DNA of 64,000 bases. Source: Neostapfia colusana. Lineage: Eukaryota > Streptophyta > Magnoliopsida > Poales > Poaceae. The stretch spans positions 33,948,699 to 34,012,698 of the forward strand of contig JASWHV010000013.1 of NCBI GenBank assembly GCA_030760725.1. Direction: 5' to 3'. Shown in pieces: positions 1-11,313 of the stretch (its first letter is position 1; each line of letters opens with the position of its first letter). Position numbers and translations under genes: made by a program. The notes under the pieces were generated by a model. The model made no database searches. It was not told the DNA's origin and saw only the letters and a program-made list of their open reading frames with translations.

Positions 1-2229
1 TGTTCTCTCAGCCTCTGTAACACCAACCTTAGATGTTTCTCATGTTCTTCTTCACCTTTGGAGAAGACGAGAATATCATCTATGAAAACCACCACAAATT
101 TGTCCAGATATTCCATGAATACCTTGTTCATGAGATACATGAAATATGCCGGGGCATTGGTTAGCCCGAAAGGCATGACAGTGTATTCATACAGTCCGTA
201 CCGAGATACGAAAGCTGTCTTGGGAATATCAGATTGCCTTATCTTGAGTTGGTGGTATCCCGACCTGAGATCAATTTTCGAGAACACAGAAGCTCCCCTC
301 AACTGATGAAACAAGTCTTCAATGCGGGGTAATGGGTACTTGTTCTTTATGGTTACCTCATTCAGGGCACGGTAATCCACGCATAACCTTTGGGTTCCAT
401 CTTTCTTGGGCACAAATATCACCGGAGCTCCCCATGGTGAGGAACTAGGGCGAATATACCCCTTCTCCGTCAATTCTCTCAAATGGTCCTTGAGCTCTTC
501 TAGCTGCTTGGAGTCCATTCGATAAGGTCTCTTGTATATCGGGGCTGTTCCCGGTACTAGCTCAATCGCGAATTCCACATCACGGTCGGGAGGCATACCT
601 GGCAACTCCTCCGGAAAAAACATCTGGATATTCCCTGATAGTCCTGATTTCCTCAACTTTCACCTCCACTTGATTTAATTTGATGTCCCTCCTAGGCTCG
701 TGTATTGTTATGAACTTTACTCTGGTGCCACTGGGGTGAGTTAATTCCACCGTTCTGGTCGAACAATGGATGATTCCTTTATGTTTGGTCAACCAATCCA
801 TACCCAAAATAATATCTATCCCTTGTGAATCTATCACTATGAGGTTAGCCGTAAATACTACCCCATTAATGTCTAGGTTCACTTTGGGACACACTTGTCT
901 TGTCCTTATTTCTCCACCTGGAGAGTTTACCGCTAGCATATGGTTCATTTGTATGGTTGCTAGGTCATGTTTCTTAACAAACCCTTGAGCAATGAACGAG
1001 TGGGTAGCACCAGAATCAAACAGCAGAGTTGCAAGGTGTAAATTGGCAGGAAACTTACCAACTACCACGTCGGGTGCCTCTTGTGCTTCCTCCATAGTGA
1101 CGTGGTTCACCCGTCCTCTCATTACATTCTGCTGCTGTGGCTGCGTGGGTTTCTTCTTTGGACACTTATGGGCGTAGTGCCCCACTTCTCCACAGCTGAA
1201 ACATTGCACCCCAATCTTAGATGCCTGGCCCTTGTTGTCTTGGGGTTGGTTTGGGGGTCCTTGCACTGCTGGTCGAGGTGGCTATGCGGGGCGAGGCTGC
1301 TGTACAAACTGACGTTGCGGCTGTGCTGGTGCTGCGGGAGGCCTGTAGTTTGGGTTGTACCCTCTTGGTGCTGAATAGGGTACCGCAGCACAGCTCATCT
1401 GCCCCGTAGGTTGCTGCATCATACGTGGGCGGGTGTTGCTCCCTGAGGCTTGATGTGACCACCCAGCCTTCCTCTTATTCTCATTTTCCAGGGCCCTTAG
1501 CTTCCTTTCCACCACAAATGCTCTGTCCACCATCTTTTGAAAGCTTTCATACTCATTTGAGGACATTGCACACTGCATTTCTGCGGTAAGCCCTTCCACA
1601 AAACAATCTTGTTTCTGCTCATCGGTCTCTATGTCTCGTGGAGCATAACGGGATAGTTAAGTAAATTTAGTGAGGTATTCCCTCACCGTCATGTTTCCCT
1701 GCTGCAGTCCCAAAAACTCCTTCCTATTGTTTTTGAGTTCACCTCTTGGGATGTAATGGTTGCAGAAGCTACGCTTGAACTCTTCCCAAGTGATGTTCTC
1801 AGGGTCATGATGGGCGGCCACGTAGGCGGTCCACCAATCAGCAGCAGGTCCATGCAATTGATGATAGGCAAACAGCACCCTCTCATACCCTTGGCATTGT
1901 ATTATCCTCATCTTACTTTCAATGGTCTTCAGCCAATCATCTGCCTCCAGAGGTTCAGCAGCACTTGCAAACTTTGGAGGTTGAGTTCCTAGAAACTCAC
2001 TCAACCTTGGTTGGCGTGGTGCAGCTTGTGTAGGTGGAACTTGATGCAAGTTGGCCACCACTTGAGTCAAGTTCTGGATGAGCTGATTTTGATTCTCCAG
2101 CATTTGGTGGAGAGGATCAACTTCTTCACGGCGACCACCCCGGTCCTGGCCTCCAGAAAGATGAGGATTGCATGCCTCATCATTGTTGTTGGCGGGGTTG
2201 GCAGCACGTCCTTTTCCTCTTCCGGCCAT
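1..2229 (-). pseudogene. E1 gag-pol, broken (gag, zinc knuckle, protease, start of RT)
   Basis: Gag starts at 2229 (MAGRGKGRAANPAN) with a capsid-like domain, then a CCHC knuckle CFSCGEVGHYAHKC and an aspartic protease with LLFDSGATHSF, followed by RT up to the window edge. Breaks against E2: CAA to TAA at 1657-1659, TAT to TAG at 1282-1284, and one extra T in a run at 615-620 that shifts the frame just before the RT. Gag and pol share one frame. At the gag/protease boundary E1 has CAG where E2 has TAG, so the family is not built with a stop there. The RT after the frameshift appears open to position 1. Confidence 0.9.
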
Positions 2230-2531
2230 CTGGCAGAATCAACAAATGTTAATTTTGATACCATTTAGTATCATCTTAATACTTTCATTTGTTGGTACTT
2301 TAAGGTGTTGAGGCTTTGTTAAAATTTTACGAGGGTTTATATCTCACACCAAATAAATGCACTATTATTTCCTGTGGGTTCACACACCAAAGCAAAACAA
2401 TCTGAAGACGAGGCTGTGGACAATTGCTCATGGCTTCCACAACTCACGTCACACACCAAGCATTATCACACCATTAACTACGTAACGACTCGACTACTCG
2501 ACCTCTTGCTAGCTAGGGGAAAGACTCTACA
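2230..2531 (-). other. Spacer between upstream ORF and gag of E1
   Basis: About 300 bases without an open frame, matched by a spacer of the same size at 11010-11313 in E2. Any element explaining how gag is expressed downstream of the first ORF (splicing, reinitiation) would sit here. I see none I can name. Confidence 0.5.
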
Positions 2532-3311
2532 CTACTCGTCCTCTTGAGCTGGCTCCTCGGGATCTTCCTCCTCATTTCGGCTACCTTCTGACTCTGCTTT
2601 GGGTGGGGAGGCTGCTGGTGGAGAAGTGCGACGACGCCTGATTGCTCGGCGATCCGGGGAGTCAGGAGTCCATGTATCATTCACAGTGACACACAGTTCA
2701 TTCCCATCTCCTCTTTCTCTCGCCTTTAAGCAAGCTCGCAGCAACGCCTCCGTTTCCTTCAGGGTGTCTCGGACATCCTGAAGCTCTTGTTGACACTCCT
2801 GCAGTCGAGTGCTGAGCATAGCAGCATCCTCCAAACACAAGTCCATGTGCTCATGGGAAGTCCCTTGCTGCACCGGTGGGTACTTGTACTCCGTGGTACC
2901 ACTCTCACGTTGGAGGACATACATGTACTCAGTTTTGTCCAAGTGGCGACGATAGATGTGACTCTGGCAGGTGATGGCCTCCCAGGTGACATCTTTCTCC
3001 GCGTCAACTTGTGTTGCTCGACAAACTGGAGAGTGGTGAATCTTAAGCAGCTGATTCTCGTGTATAATCCTCATCTCCGAACTCCATTCTTCCCTCTTCT
3101 CACAGATGGTCCTGGTGGAGTTATAGTGGATGATTAGCTTGCCCGTATTGCCTGCGGCTTCGAGCATACGTCGAAGTCGGCACAACAAGTCTCCTACTGC
3201 CAATCCGTAGGAAAGGTACGTCACTGGACGACTCTCCTCTCTTTCGGCAAGGGCAACTACGGGAACTCTCCCTCCTGTGGACTTGCGGGCGGTGCGAATC
3301 ATGCGAACCAT
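2532..3311 (-). CDS. Upstream ORF (orf0-like) of E1, unknown function
   Basis: An uninterrupted 259-codon frame between the PBS and gag. I cannot assign a function. The first 150 residues look globular and contain DVTWEAITCQSHIY and TEYMYVLQRE stretches. Residues of roughly 155-205 are rich in heptad-like leucines (LSTRLQECQQELQDVRDTL) and suggest a coiled coil. The tail is Ser/Pro-rich and ends in an acidic run (NEEEDPEEPAQEDE). The E2 copy (10230-11009) has identical length and start, with roughly 18 residue differences and no stop. An extra frame before gag, named orf0, is described for rice RIRE3/RIRE8-type gypsy elements as I recall; equivalence is inferred from position only. It starts at the first ATG after a TTTTAG tract, which could be a splice acceptor. 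Confidence 0.8.
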   Translation of the reverse strand: MVRMIRTARKSTGGRVPVVALAEREESRPVTYLSYGLAVGDLLCRLRRMLEAAGNTGKLIIHYNSTRTICEKREEWSSEMRIIHENQLLKIHHSPVCRATQVDAEKDVTWEAITCQSHIYRRHLDKTEYMYVLQRESGTTEYKYPPVQQGTSHEHMDLCLEDAAMLSTRLQECQQELQDVRDTLKETEALLRACLKARERGDGNELCVTVNDTWTPDSPDRRAIRRRRTSPPAASPPKAESEGSRNEEEDPEEPAQEDE

Positions 3312-3513
3312 CTAAAACAAAAAGAATTTAAATTTAGGTTAGATAAACTTTTTAAACAAAAATCACATTTTGAATGAAAATTTGGGGTAAGATGAAGAAA
3401 ATGACTCCTTAAATAACACTCTTCAACCCACACCTTGGAAAATAGTTTTTAAGAAAATAGGGCCCTTAAATACGTCCATTTCTACCTAGGTCCACGTTCC
3501 TACGGGCAACCTT
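3312..3513 (-). other. E1 leader between PBS and upstream ORF
   Basis: About 200 bases of AT-rich untranslated leader. It ends in a T-rich tract with TTTTAG directly before the upstream ORF start codon, and E2 has the same arrangement. No other feature is seen. Confidence 0.6.
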
Positions 3514-3526
3514 GGCTCTGATACCA
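3514..3526 (-). other. Primer-binding site of E1 (initiator Met tRNA)
   Basis: TGGTATCAGAGCC on the minus strand, four bases inside the LTR end. It complements the 3' end of plant initiator-methionine tRNA, the usual primer for this group. Confidence 0.92.
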
Positions 3527-3626
3527 CCTCTGTCACACCCGGTTTTTCCAAAGAACAACCAAGTGGATATCACATGTATGTCAGGATCATTTTCTCATAC
3601 ATGTGATGACAAATAGTGAAGCATCA

Positions 3627-3632
3627 TTTATT
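3627..3632 (-). terminator. Polyadenylation hexamer in E1 5' LTR
   Basis: AATAAA on the minus strand about 100 bp before the LTR end. The same position is conserved in both E2 LTRs (9908-9913 and 19240-19245), as expected for the end of the R region. Confidence 0.55.
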
Positions 3633-6546
3633 ACAAGCTAGGTGTCGAATATAAGTAAGTCTTACATAGTAAATGTCTCGATGGACAATAATAAGTTCAT
3701 CACAAGTAAATAAACTAGCAGCGGAATATTATTCTTTAGGGCTCCATCACAGGCGTTGCCCGGGGCTTCCATGAACATAGAAACCTTCTTCGGGTCCAAA
3801 GTCTTGGTCATTATACACCACCTCATTATCTTGACCTGAGCAGCAATATAAACCAACAAAAATGCAAGGTTGAGTACCAATGGTACTCAGCAAGTGTGGG
3901 GGAAAATTATACCATGCAGGGCTAGAACAAGGAGAGATTGAACTCATGGTTAAAGCACTACGCAATTAATACCTATCAACTTAGCTTATTAAGCACCTAC
4001 ATTACTACACAAGTGAAATGGTCCCAATCTCCCATCCCATCATCATAATCTAATAACCATAACATCATTTCCAATGTTAAGCTCCCCGCTTAACATCCAC
4101 AACTTCCAAAAACCTTCACTCCTCTAATCATGAATAAGTCCAGGCCGCTCTTAACCGTGAGCACGGCTGTCAAGACAGTTTTGACTCTGCAGAGTTTGTA
4201 CCACTGTACCCACATGTAGTGATTTCATCCCCCGTTGCCGGGTGGACTAAAAGAACCTCCATTATGCCAGTGGCTACGATTCACACTTCCCAGGTGTGCA
4301 GCCAGGAGATCACTACGAAGCCTTTACAAAGGGATTCCCGACGAGCGTGGGCCCACTGAGGTTTCACCCCTAACAGCATACAAGAGGCTCCAACCCCGCT
4401 GCAGTGGCCCCCTCTTGAGCCTTGCGGTTCATATGGTAGTCCAGCTGACACCCACTCCCCGCACCATCCAACACACCCATACTACGCCGGGGATACACCT
4501 AATTAATTGGCCAAGCTGCCCCATCTCAGCATGTGGTTGGCACTGTAAAGCCGGGTTACATGCTCCATGAACCGGTCCTTAGGATCCAGGCAAGTACTAA
4601 ACACAAACCCAAGTCTCGTGCACCCAGCACCAACCAAATCATCCAACTTGCCTTGATCCCTACCTCTACATAACTCACAATAGCTCATTCAAGAGTATGG
4701 TAAAATAAACTGATGATCTCATATCCCAAATATCCCATTCTAAGCATGGCTAAGAATATTCATGTAAATAAATGACATGACCAAAATAAATCCCAACCCA
4801 AGCTACAAGGAAACAAGGCAATGCAATTCTAGGGAAACTTCCTAGCATGGGTTTCATATTTCATTTGACAATGCAAATAATTCTATCTACACATCCTAGC
4901 ATAGGATCAAAGTGTTCAAGGACACTTGCCTCCTTCTTGCTGCTCTTGAAATGGGTAGTCCTGATCTTGGAAAGGGACAACTTGCTCTTGAACAGGTTCT
5001 ACTTCATACCATCACACATAGCAAAAGAAAAACAACAATCATAAGACATAGTTCACACTTCTACTTCATACAAACCACACATTCACATTTATAAAAGTTA
5101 TTTACCATTATATGTGTTGTGGTTACTTTATGTGTGTTGAGTTGTGGCTTGCATGCACTTTTAACCATGTGTATATGATTCCTACTTTTGTGTCCACATT
5201 TATACTTACATGCTATTTATATGGGTTTCCAATAAATTTCTTATATTCAACTACTACACCTTTTTACTACCAAGTGTGTATGAAAAGTATTTTTCTTCCC
5301 CATTTGTGCCTTCATAATTTCTACCAACCCTAAACTGAACTCTTTGGATTTTAAAAACTCCATTTATCATTTACTAGTTGCTATATTTTCAGATTTATAT
5401 TCCTATGCATAATTGTGTATTTTATCATGAAATTAGTAATACACATTATCTAAACAGTTTAGGTTCTGGTCCTAAATAATTTAATAACATATTTTGACCT
5501 TGGCTTCTGATGTATACTATTTCATAATTATTTTCTCTATTTTTCTATAGCTATTCTTTACTTAAAAATGTGTCCCTATACTATTAAATGTGAATAATAA
5601 ATGAAACAGATTCATTTCAGCCCAAAATATAGTTTTATCTCACTCCAAGGTTTTCTAAGTACTGAGAAAGTTTTTAATTAATTTTGACAATTATGTTTGT
5701 CCCACTTTTTAATTTTTTAAACACAAGTTACATATTCAATTTCCTAAATTAAATACTAAACAGGGCTAAAATAATGAACTCTCCCCATTACAGGGTCTAT
5801 AATATTATTTTCATAATTTCTAGGGGTCTAGCTACACTTATCAGAGGTGTTTTACCTAATTTTTATTAAGTCCAGGGGCTAAAACTGATTTTTAAATGAA
5901 TTTACATGATTTTCTGGAGTTCCAGGGGCTAGATCAGAAGTTTCCGGGGCTAGCTCTTATTTCCAGAGAACCCCAGGGGGTAGCACGTAAGAATTCCAGT
6001 TTTTATAATGTGGGGCTGACGTGGACCGTCCGATTTTAAACCGACGGCTGAGATTATAACATCGAACCGGTACGCGGGGTTTTAATGTCTACCGTGCGAT
6101 TTAAAATAAACGGCGCACAAGCGGCCACGTCGCTCTGATCGAGCGCGGGCGGCGCTGCCGGCGGCGCACGGCGGCGGGAAGCGGCGATCTCGCCGGAAAG
6201 TTTCGGATCCTCGAGAATTCTGCCTAGAACTGTGATCTTATGGCCTAGATCGGTAGAGGGGAGGTCGGGGATCTCACCTCGGGGGTTTTCTCGAGCTCGG
6301 GGGTACTGGAAAGTGATCAGCGGCGAGGTCCGAGGCAAAACCACGGCGAAGCTCGTCGGCGCTGTGTTTACACCGTAAGTCTCCGAGTTTTCTGCACCTA
6401 CAAAGCTCCCCGGAGGCGGTGGATCAAGACCAGCGAGTTAGATCAGAGTTTCCGAGCTTAGATCGGCCAGAATTCACCGGCGAAGTCTCGGTGCTCACCG
6501 GAGTAAAAATCGGCGATCGCGTGGGAAAAACCGATCGGGGCTGGGG

Positions 6547-6554
6547 TTTTTATA
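6547..6554 (-). promoter_or_regulatory. TATA box of E1 5' LTR
   Basis: TATAAAAA on the minus strand in a context shared with the E2 TATA boxes at 6979 and 16231 (CCC-rich just upstream, GCC-rich just downstream). It would start transcription leftward into E1. Confidence 0.7.
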
Positions 6555-6978
6555 GCCGGGGGAGGGCGGTGAGTTGGTTGTGATCGAGTTTGAGTCTTCC
6601 GGGATCAGAATTCGGGCTGAGGGACGCGGTTTTCAGTCGGTTACGATCGCGCGCGCTCGGGGGGAAAGTTCCGGGCCGCAGACGCTCGGGGTTAGGGATG
6701 ACAGGTGGGTCCCACCTGTCTGTGAGAGATAGCGCGGGCGCGCGGCTGCGGGCTGGCGCGGGGGGGGAAACTGGGCCGGCTGGCGGGTTTCGGCCCACTG
6801 GCCGTTTTTTTCCCGTTTTCTCTTTTTCTTTTTCCATTTCTTTTCTGATTTGAGTTTAATTTGAATTCCAGTTTGAATTTGAATTTTTGCAAAACATGCA
6901 ACACGTCCAAAAATTTTTAAATTCCCCTCTGAACATGGTTTAGTGTTTTGAATCAAAATTTGGGGTGTTACACCCGTC

Positions 6979-6986
6979 TATAAAAA
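6979..6986 (+). promoter_or_regulatory. TATA box of E2 5' LTR, at the E1/E2 junction
   Basis: TATAAAAA only six bases inside the junction. The E2 core promoter survives but its own upstream region is gone; the inverted E1 U3 now lies directly upstream. Confidence 0.7.
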
Positions 6987-9907
6987 CCCAGGCCTTGTTC
7001 TGTTTTTCCCACGCGATCGCCGATTTTTCCTCCGGTGAGAACCGAGACTTCTCTGACGAATTCTGGCTGATCTAAGCTCTGAAATTCTGATCTAACTCGC
7101 TGGTCTTGATCCACCGCCTCCAGGGAACCTTGCAGGTGCAGAAAACTTGGTGACTTACAGTGTAAACACAGCGCCGACGAGCTTCCCCGTGGTTTCGTCT
7201 CGGACCTCGTCGCCGATCACCTTCCAGGACCTCCGAGCTCAATAAAACCCCCGAGGTGAGATCCCCGACCTCCCCTCCACCGATCTATGCCATAAAATCA
7301 CAGTTCCAGGAAGAATTCTCGAAGATCCGAAAGTCTCCGGCGAGATCGCCGCTTCCCGCCGCCGTGCGCCACCGGCAGCGCCGCCCGCGCTCGATCAGAG
7401 CGACGTGGCCGCTTGTGCGCCGTTTATTTTAAATCGCACGGTAGGGTTTAAACCCCCGCGTACCGGTTCGATGTTATAATCTCGGCCGTCAGTTTCAAAT
7501 CGGACGGTCCACGTCAGCCCTGCGTTATAAAGACTGGAAATCTTACGTGCTACCCCCTGGGGTTCTCGGGAAATAAGAGCTAGCCCCGGAAACTTCTGAT
7601 CTAGCCCCTGGAACTTCAGAAAATCATGTAAATTCATTTAAAAATCAGTTTTAGCCCCTGGACTTAATAAAAATTAGGAAAAACACCTCTTATAAGTGTA
7701 GCTAGACCCCTGGAAATTCTGAAAATAATATTATAGACCCTGTAATGGGGTGAGTTTAACTTTTTAGCCTTGTTTAGTAATTAACTTAGGAAATTGAATA
7801 TGTGGCTAGTGTTTGAAAATTAAAAAGTGGGACAAACATATTGTCAAAATTTAATTAAAGACTTTCTCAGTGTTTAGGAAACTTTGGAGTAAAATAAAAA
7901 CATATTTTGGGCTGAATTGAATCTGTTTAATTTATTATTCACATTTAGGGACACATTTTTAAGTAATGAATAGTTTTAGAAAATAGGAAAATAATTGTGA
8001 AATAGTTTACATCAGAGGCAAAGGTCAAAATATGTTATTAAATTATTTAGGACCAGAAACTATTCTGTTTAGATGATGTGTATTACTAATTTCATAATAA
8101 AGTACACATTTATGCATAGGAAAATAAATCTGAAAATATAGCAACTAGTAAATGATAAATGGAGTTTCTAAAATCCAAAGAATTCAGTTTAGGGTTGGTA
8201 GAAATTCTGAAGGCACATATGGAGAAGAAAAATACATTGCATACATACTTGGTACTGAAAAGGTGTAGTAGTTGAATATAAGGAATTTATTTAAATTTGA
8301 AACACATATATATATATATATAGAATGTAAGTATAAATGTGAACACCAAAGTAGGAATCATATACACATGATTAAAAGTGTGTGCAAGCCACAAATCAAC
8401 ACACATAGAGTGACCACAACACATATAATGGTGAATTACTTTCATAAATATGAATGTGTGGTTTGTATGAAGTGGAAGTGTGAACTATGTCTTATGGATT
8501 GTTGTTTTTCTTTTGCTATGTGTGATGATATGATGTAGAACCTGCTCAAGAGCAAGTTATTCCTTTCCAAGATCAGGACTACCCATTCCAAGAGCAGCAG
8601 GAAGGAGGCAAGTGTCCTTGACCACTTTGATCCTATGCTAGAATGTGTAGCTAGAATTATTTGCATTGTCAATTGAAAATATGAAACCCATGTTAGGAAG
8701 TTTCCCTAGAATTGCATTACCTTGTTTCCTTTTAGCTTGGGTTGGGATTTATTTTATCATGTCATTTATTATTATGCATATGCTTAGCCATGCTTAGAAT
8801 GGGATATTTGGGATATGAGATCATCAGTTTATTTTACCATACTCTTGAATGAGATATTGTGAGTTATGTAGAGGTAGGGATCAAGGCAAGTTGGATGTTT
8901 TGGTTGTGTGCTGGGTGCACGAGACACGGGTTTGTGTTTAGTACTTGCCTGGATCCTAAGGACCGGTTCATGGAGCATGTAACCTGGCTTTACAGTGCCA
9001 ACCACATGCTGAGATGGGGCAGCTTGGCCAATTAATTAGGTGTATCCCCGGCGTAGTATGGGTGTGTTGGATGGTGTGGGGAGTAGGTGTCAGCTGGACT
9101 ACCATATGAACCGCAAGGCTCAAGAGGGGGCCACTGCAGAGGGGTTGGAGCCTCTTGTATGCTGTTAGGGGTGAAACCTCAGTGGGCCCACGCTCGTCGG
9201 GAATCCGTTTGTAAAGGCTTCGTAGTGATCTCCTGGCTATACACCTGGGAAGTGTGAATGTGGTTCGTAGCCACTGGCATAATGGAGGTTCTTTTAGTAC
9301 ACCCGGCAACGGGGGATGAAATCACTACATATGGGTACAGTGGTACAAACTCTGCAGAGTCAAAACTGTCATGACAGCCGTGCTCACGGTCAAGAGCGGC
9401 TTGGACTTATTCATGATTAGCGGAATGATGGTTTGGAAGTTGAGAATGTTAAGCGGGGAGCTTAACATTGGAAATGATGTTATGGTTATTTGGTTATGAT
9501 GATGGGATGGGAGATTGGGACCATTTCACCTGTGTAGTAATGTAGGTGCTTAATAAGCTAAGGTGATAGGTATTAATTGCGTAGTGCTTTAACCATGAGT
9601 TCAACCTCTCCTTGTTCTAGCCATGCACGATAAAATTTTCCCACACTTGCTGAGTACCCTCGGTACTCAACCTTGCATATTTGTTGGTTTATATTGTTGC
9701 TCAGGTCAAGATAATGAGGTGGTGTACAATGAACAAGACTTTGGTCCCGAAGAAGGTTTCTAGGTTCATGGAGACCCCGGGCAATGCCTGTGACGGAGCC
9801 CTCAAGAATAATATTCCGCTGCTAGTTTATTTACTTGTGATGAACTTATTATTGTCCATCGAGACATTTGCTATGTAAGACTTATTTATATTCGACACCT
9901 GGCTTGT

Positions 9908-9913
9908 AATAAA
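9908..9913 (+). terminator. Polyadenylation hexamer in E2 5' LTR
   Basis: AATAAA about 100 bp before the LTR end, at the same position as in the E2 3' LTR and the E1 LTR. Confidence 0.5.
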
Positions 9914-10013
9914 TGATGCTTCACTATTTGTCATCACATGTATGAGAAAATGATCCTGGCATACATGTGATATTCACTTGGTTGTTCTTCGGAAAAACCG
10001 TGTGTGACAGAGG

Positions 10014-10026
10014 TGGTATCAGAGCC
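10014..10026 (+). other. Primer-binding site of E2 (initiator Met tRNA)
   Basis: TGGTATCAGAGCC, four bases after the 5' LTR end at 10009. Confidence 0.93.
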
Positions 10027-10229
10027 AAGGTTGCCCGTAGGAACGTGGACCTAGGTAGAAATGGACGTATTTAAGGGCCCTATTTTCTCAAAAACTATTT
10101 TTCAAAGGTGTGGATTGAAAAGTGTTATTTAAATGAGTCACTTTCTTCATCTTACCCCAACTTTCATTCAAAATAGGATTTTTGGTTTGAGAGTTTATCT
10201 AACCTAATTTTAAATTCTTTTTGTTTTAG

Positions 10230-11009
10230 ATGGTTCGCATGATTCGTACTGCTCGCAAGTCCACAGGAGGGAGAGTTCCCGTAGTTGCCCTTGCCGAGAA
10301 AGAGGAGAGTCATCCGGTGACGTACCTTTCCTACGGATTTGCAGTAGGAGGCTTATTGCGCCGTCTTCGGCGTATGCTCGAAGCCGCCGGCAATACGGGC
10401 AAGCTAATCATCCACTATAACTCCACCATAACCATCCGTGAGAAGAGGGAAGAATGGAGTTCAGAGATGAGGATCATACACGAAAATCAGCTGCTTAAGA
10501 TCCACCACTCTCCAGCTTGTCGAGCGACACAGGTCGGTGCGGAGAAGGATGTCACCTGGGAGGCCATCACCTGCCAGAGTCACATCTATTGTCGCCACTT
10601 GGACAAAACTGAGTACATGTATGTCCTCCAACGTGAGAGTGGTACCACGGAGTACAAGTACCCACGAGTGCAGCAAGGGACTTCCCATGAGCACATGGAC
10701 TTGTGCTTGGAGGATGCTGCTATGCTCAGCACTCGACTGCAGGAGTGTCAACAAGAGCTTCAGGATGTCCGGGACACCCTGAAGGAAAAGGAGGCGTTGC
10801 TGCGATCCTGCTTGAGGGCGAGAGAAAGAGGAGATGGGAATGAACTGTGTGTCACCGTGAATGATACATGGACTCCTGACTCCCCAGATTGCCGAGCGAT
10901 CAGGTGTCGTCGCACTTCTCCACCAGCAGCCTCCCCACCCAAAGCAGAGTCAGAAGGAAGCCGAAATGATGAGGAAGATCCCGAGGAGCCAGCTCAAGAA
11001 AACGAGTAG
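10230..11009 (+). CDS. Upstream ORF (orf0-like) of E2, unknown function
   Basis: A 259-codon uninterrupted frame between the PBS and gag, collinear with the E1 copy. It has the same N-terminal domain, the putative coiled coil around residues 155-205 and an acidic C-terminus (NDEEDPEEPAQENE). It stays open although the gag-pol of the same element has at least two stops and two frameshifts. Many of its differences from E1 are amino-acid changing, so open length alone does not prove selection. Its role is unknown. A structural or accessory protein acting with Gag is a guess from position and coiled coil. The TTTTAG directly before the ATG is conserved with E1. Confidence 0.8.
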   Translation: MVRMIRTARKSTGGRVPVVALAEKEESHPVTYLSYGFAVGGLLRRLRRMLEAAGNTGKLIIHYNSTITIREKREEWSSEMRIIHENQLLKIHHSPACRATQVGAEKDVTWEAITCQSHIYCRHLDKTEYMYVLQRESGTTEYKYPRVQQGTSHEHMDLCLEDAAMLSTRLQECQQELQDVRDTLKEKEALLRSCLRARERGDGNELCVTVNDTWTPDSPDCRAIRCRRTSPPAASPPKAESEGSRNDEEDPEEPAQENE

Positions 11010-11313
11010 TGTAGAGTCCTTCCCTTAGTTAGCAAGATGTCGAATAGTCGAGTCGTTAAGTTAAGTTAATGGTGTGTTAATGCTTGGTGTGTGACGTGGG
11101 TTGTGGAAGCCATGAGCAATTGTCCACAGCCTCGTCTTTAGATTGTTTTGCTTTGGTGCGTGAACCCACATGAAATAATATTACATTCATTTTTGTGTAA
11201 GAAATGAACCCTCAGAAAAGTATAACGAAGCCTCAACACTTCAAAGTACAAACAGATGAAAGTAGTATGATGATACTAAATGCTTTCAAATTAACATTGG
11301 TTGATTCTGCCAG
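11010..11313 (+). other. Spacer between upstream ORF and gag of E2
   Basis: 304 bases, no conserved open frame, collinear with 2230-2531 of E1. No feature is recognised. Confidence 0.5.

Larger units (their letters stand above)
1..6972 (-). mobile_element. E1: family-A Ty3/gypsy element, 3' part outside window
   Basis: Minus-strand LTR retrotransposon in the order 5' LTR (3531-6972), primer-binding site, upstream ORF (2532-3311), gag and the start of pol, cut by the window edge inside the reverse transcriptase. The 5' terminus TGTAACACCCC is intact at 6972 and abuts the head of E2 at 6973. The same gene order and close sequence recur in E2, which confirms the boundaries. The gag-pol frame is broken, so the copy is not autonomous. 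The join to E2 looks like an insertion of E1 into the E2 5' LTR; the second target-site copy would lie left of the window. Confidence 0.92.
3531..6972 (-). repeat. E1 5' LTR (family A, 3442 bp)
   Basis: Runs on the minus strand from TGTAACACC (6972) to GTGTGACA (3531), the same termini as the E2 3' LTR at 15827-19341. It holds the promoter and the polyadenylation signal. Open frames inside it are short and not shared between LTR copies, so I call no gene in this 3.4 kb. It lacks the long AC/AT microsatellite of the E2 3' LTR. Confidence 0.93.
6973..10009 (+). repeat. E2 5' LTR, lacking its first 398 bp
   Basis: Matches 16225-19341 of the 3' LTR and ends in TGTGTGACA before the PBS. The part equal to 15827-16224, which includes nearly all of U3 upstream of the TATA box, is absent and replaced by the inverted E1 LTR head. 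A short (AT)n run at about 8305-8322 is the counterpart of the large microsatellite in the 3' LTR. No gene is seen in this stretch. Confidence 0.92.

Noticed and set aside
10014..10030. tRNA-like sequence TGGTATCAGAGCC
   Set aside because: Only the 3'-end complement of initiator-Met tRNA is present, as a primer-binding site. No tRNA gene can be folded from the surroundings.
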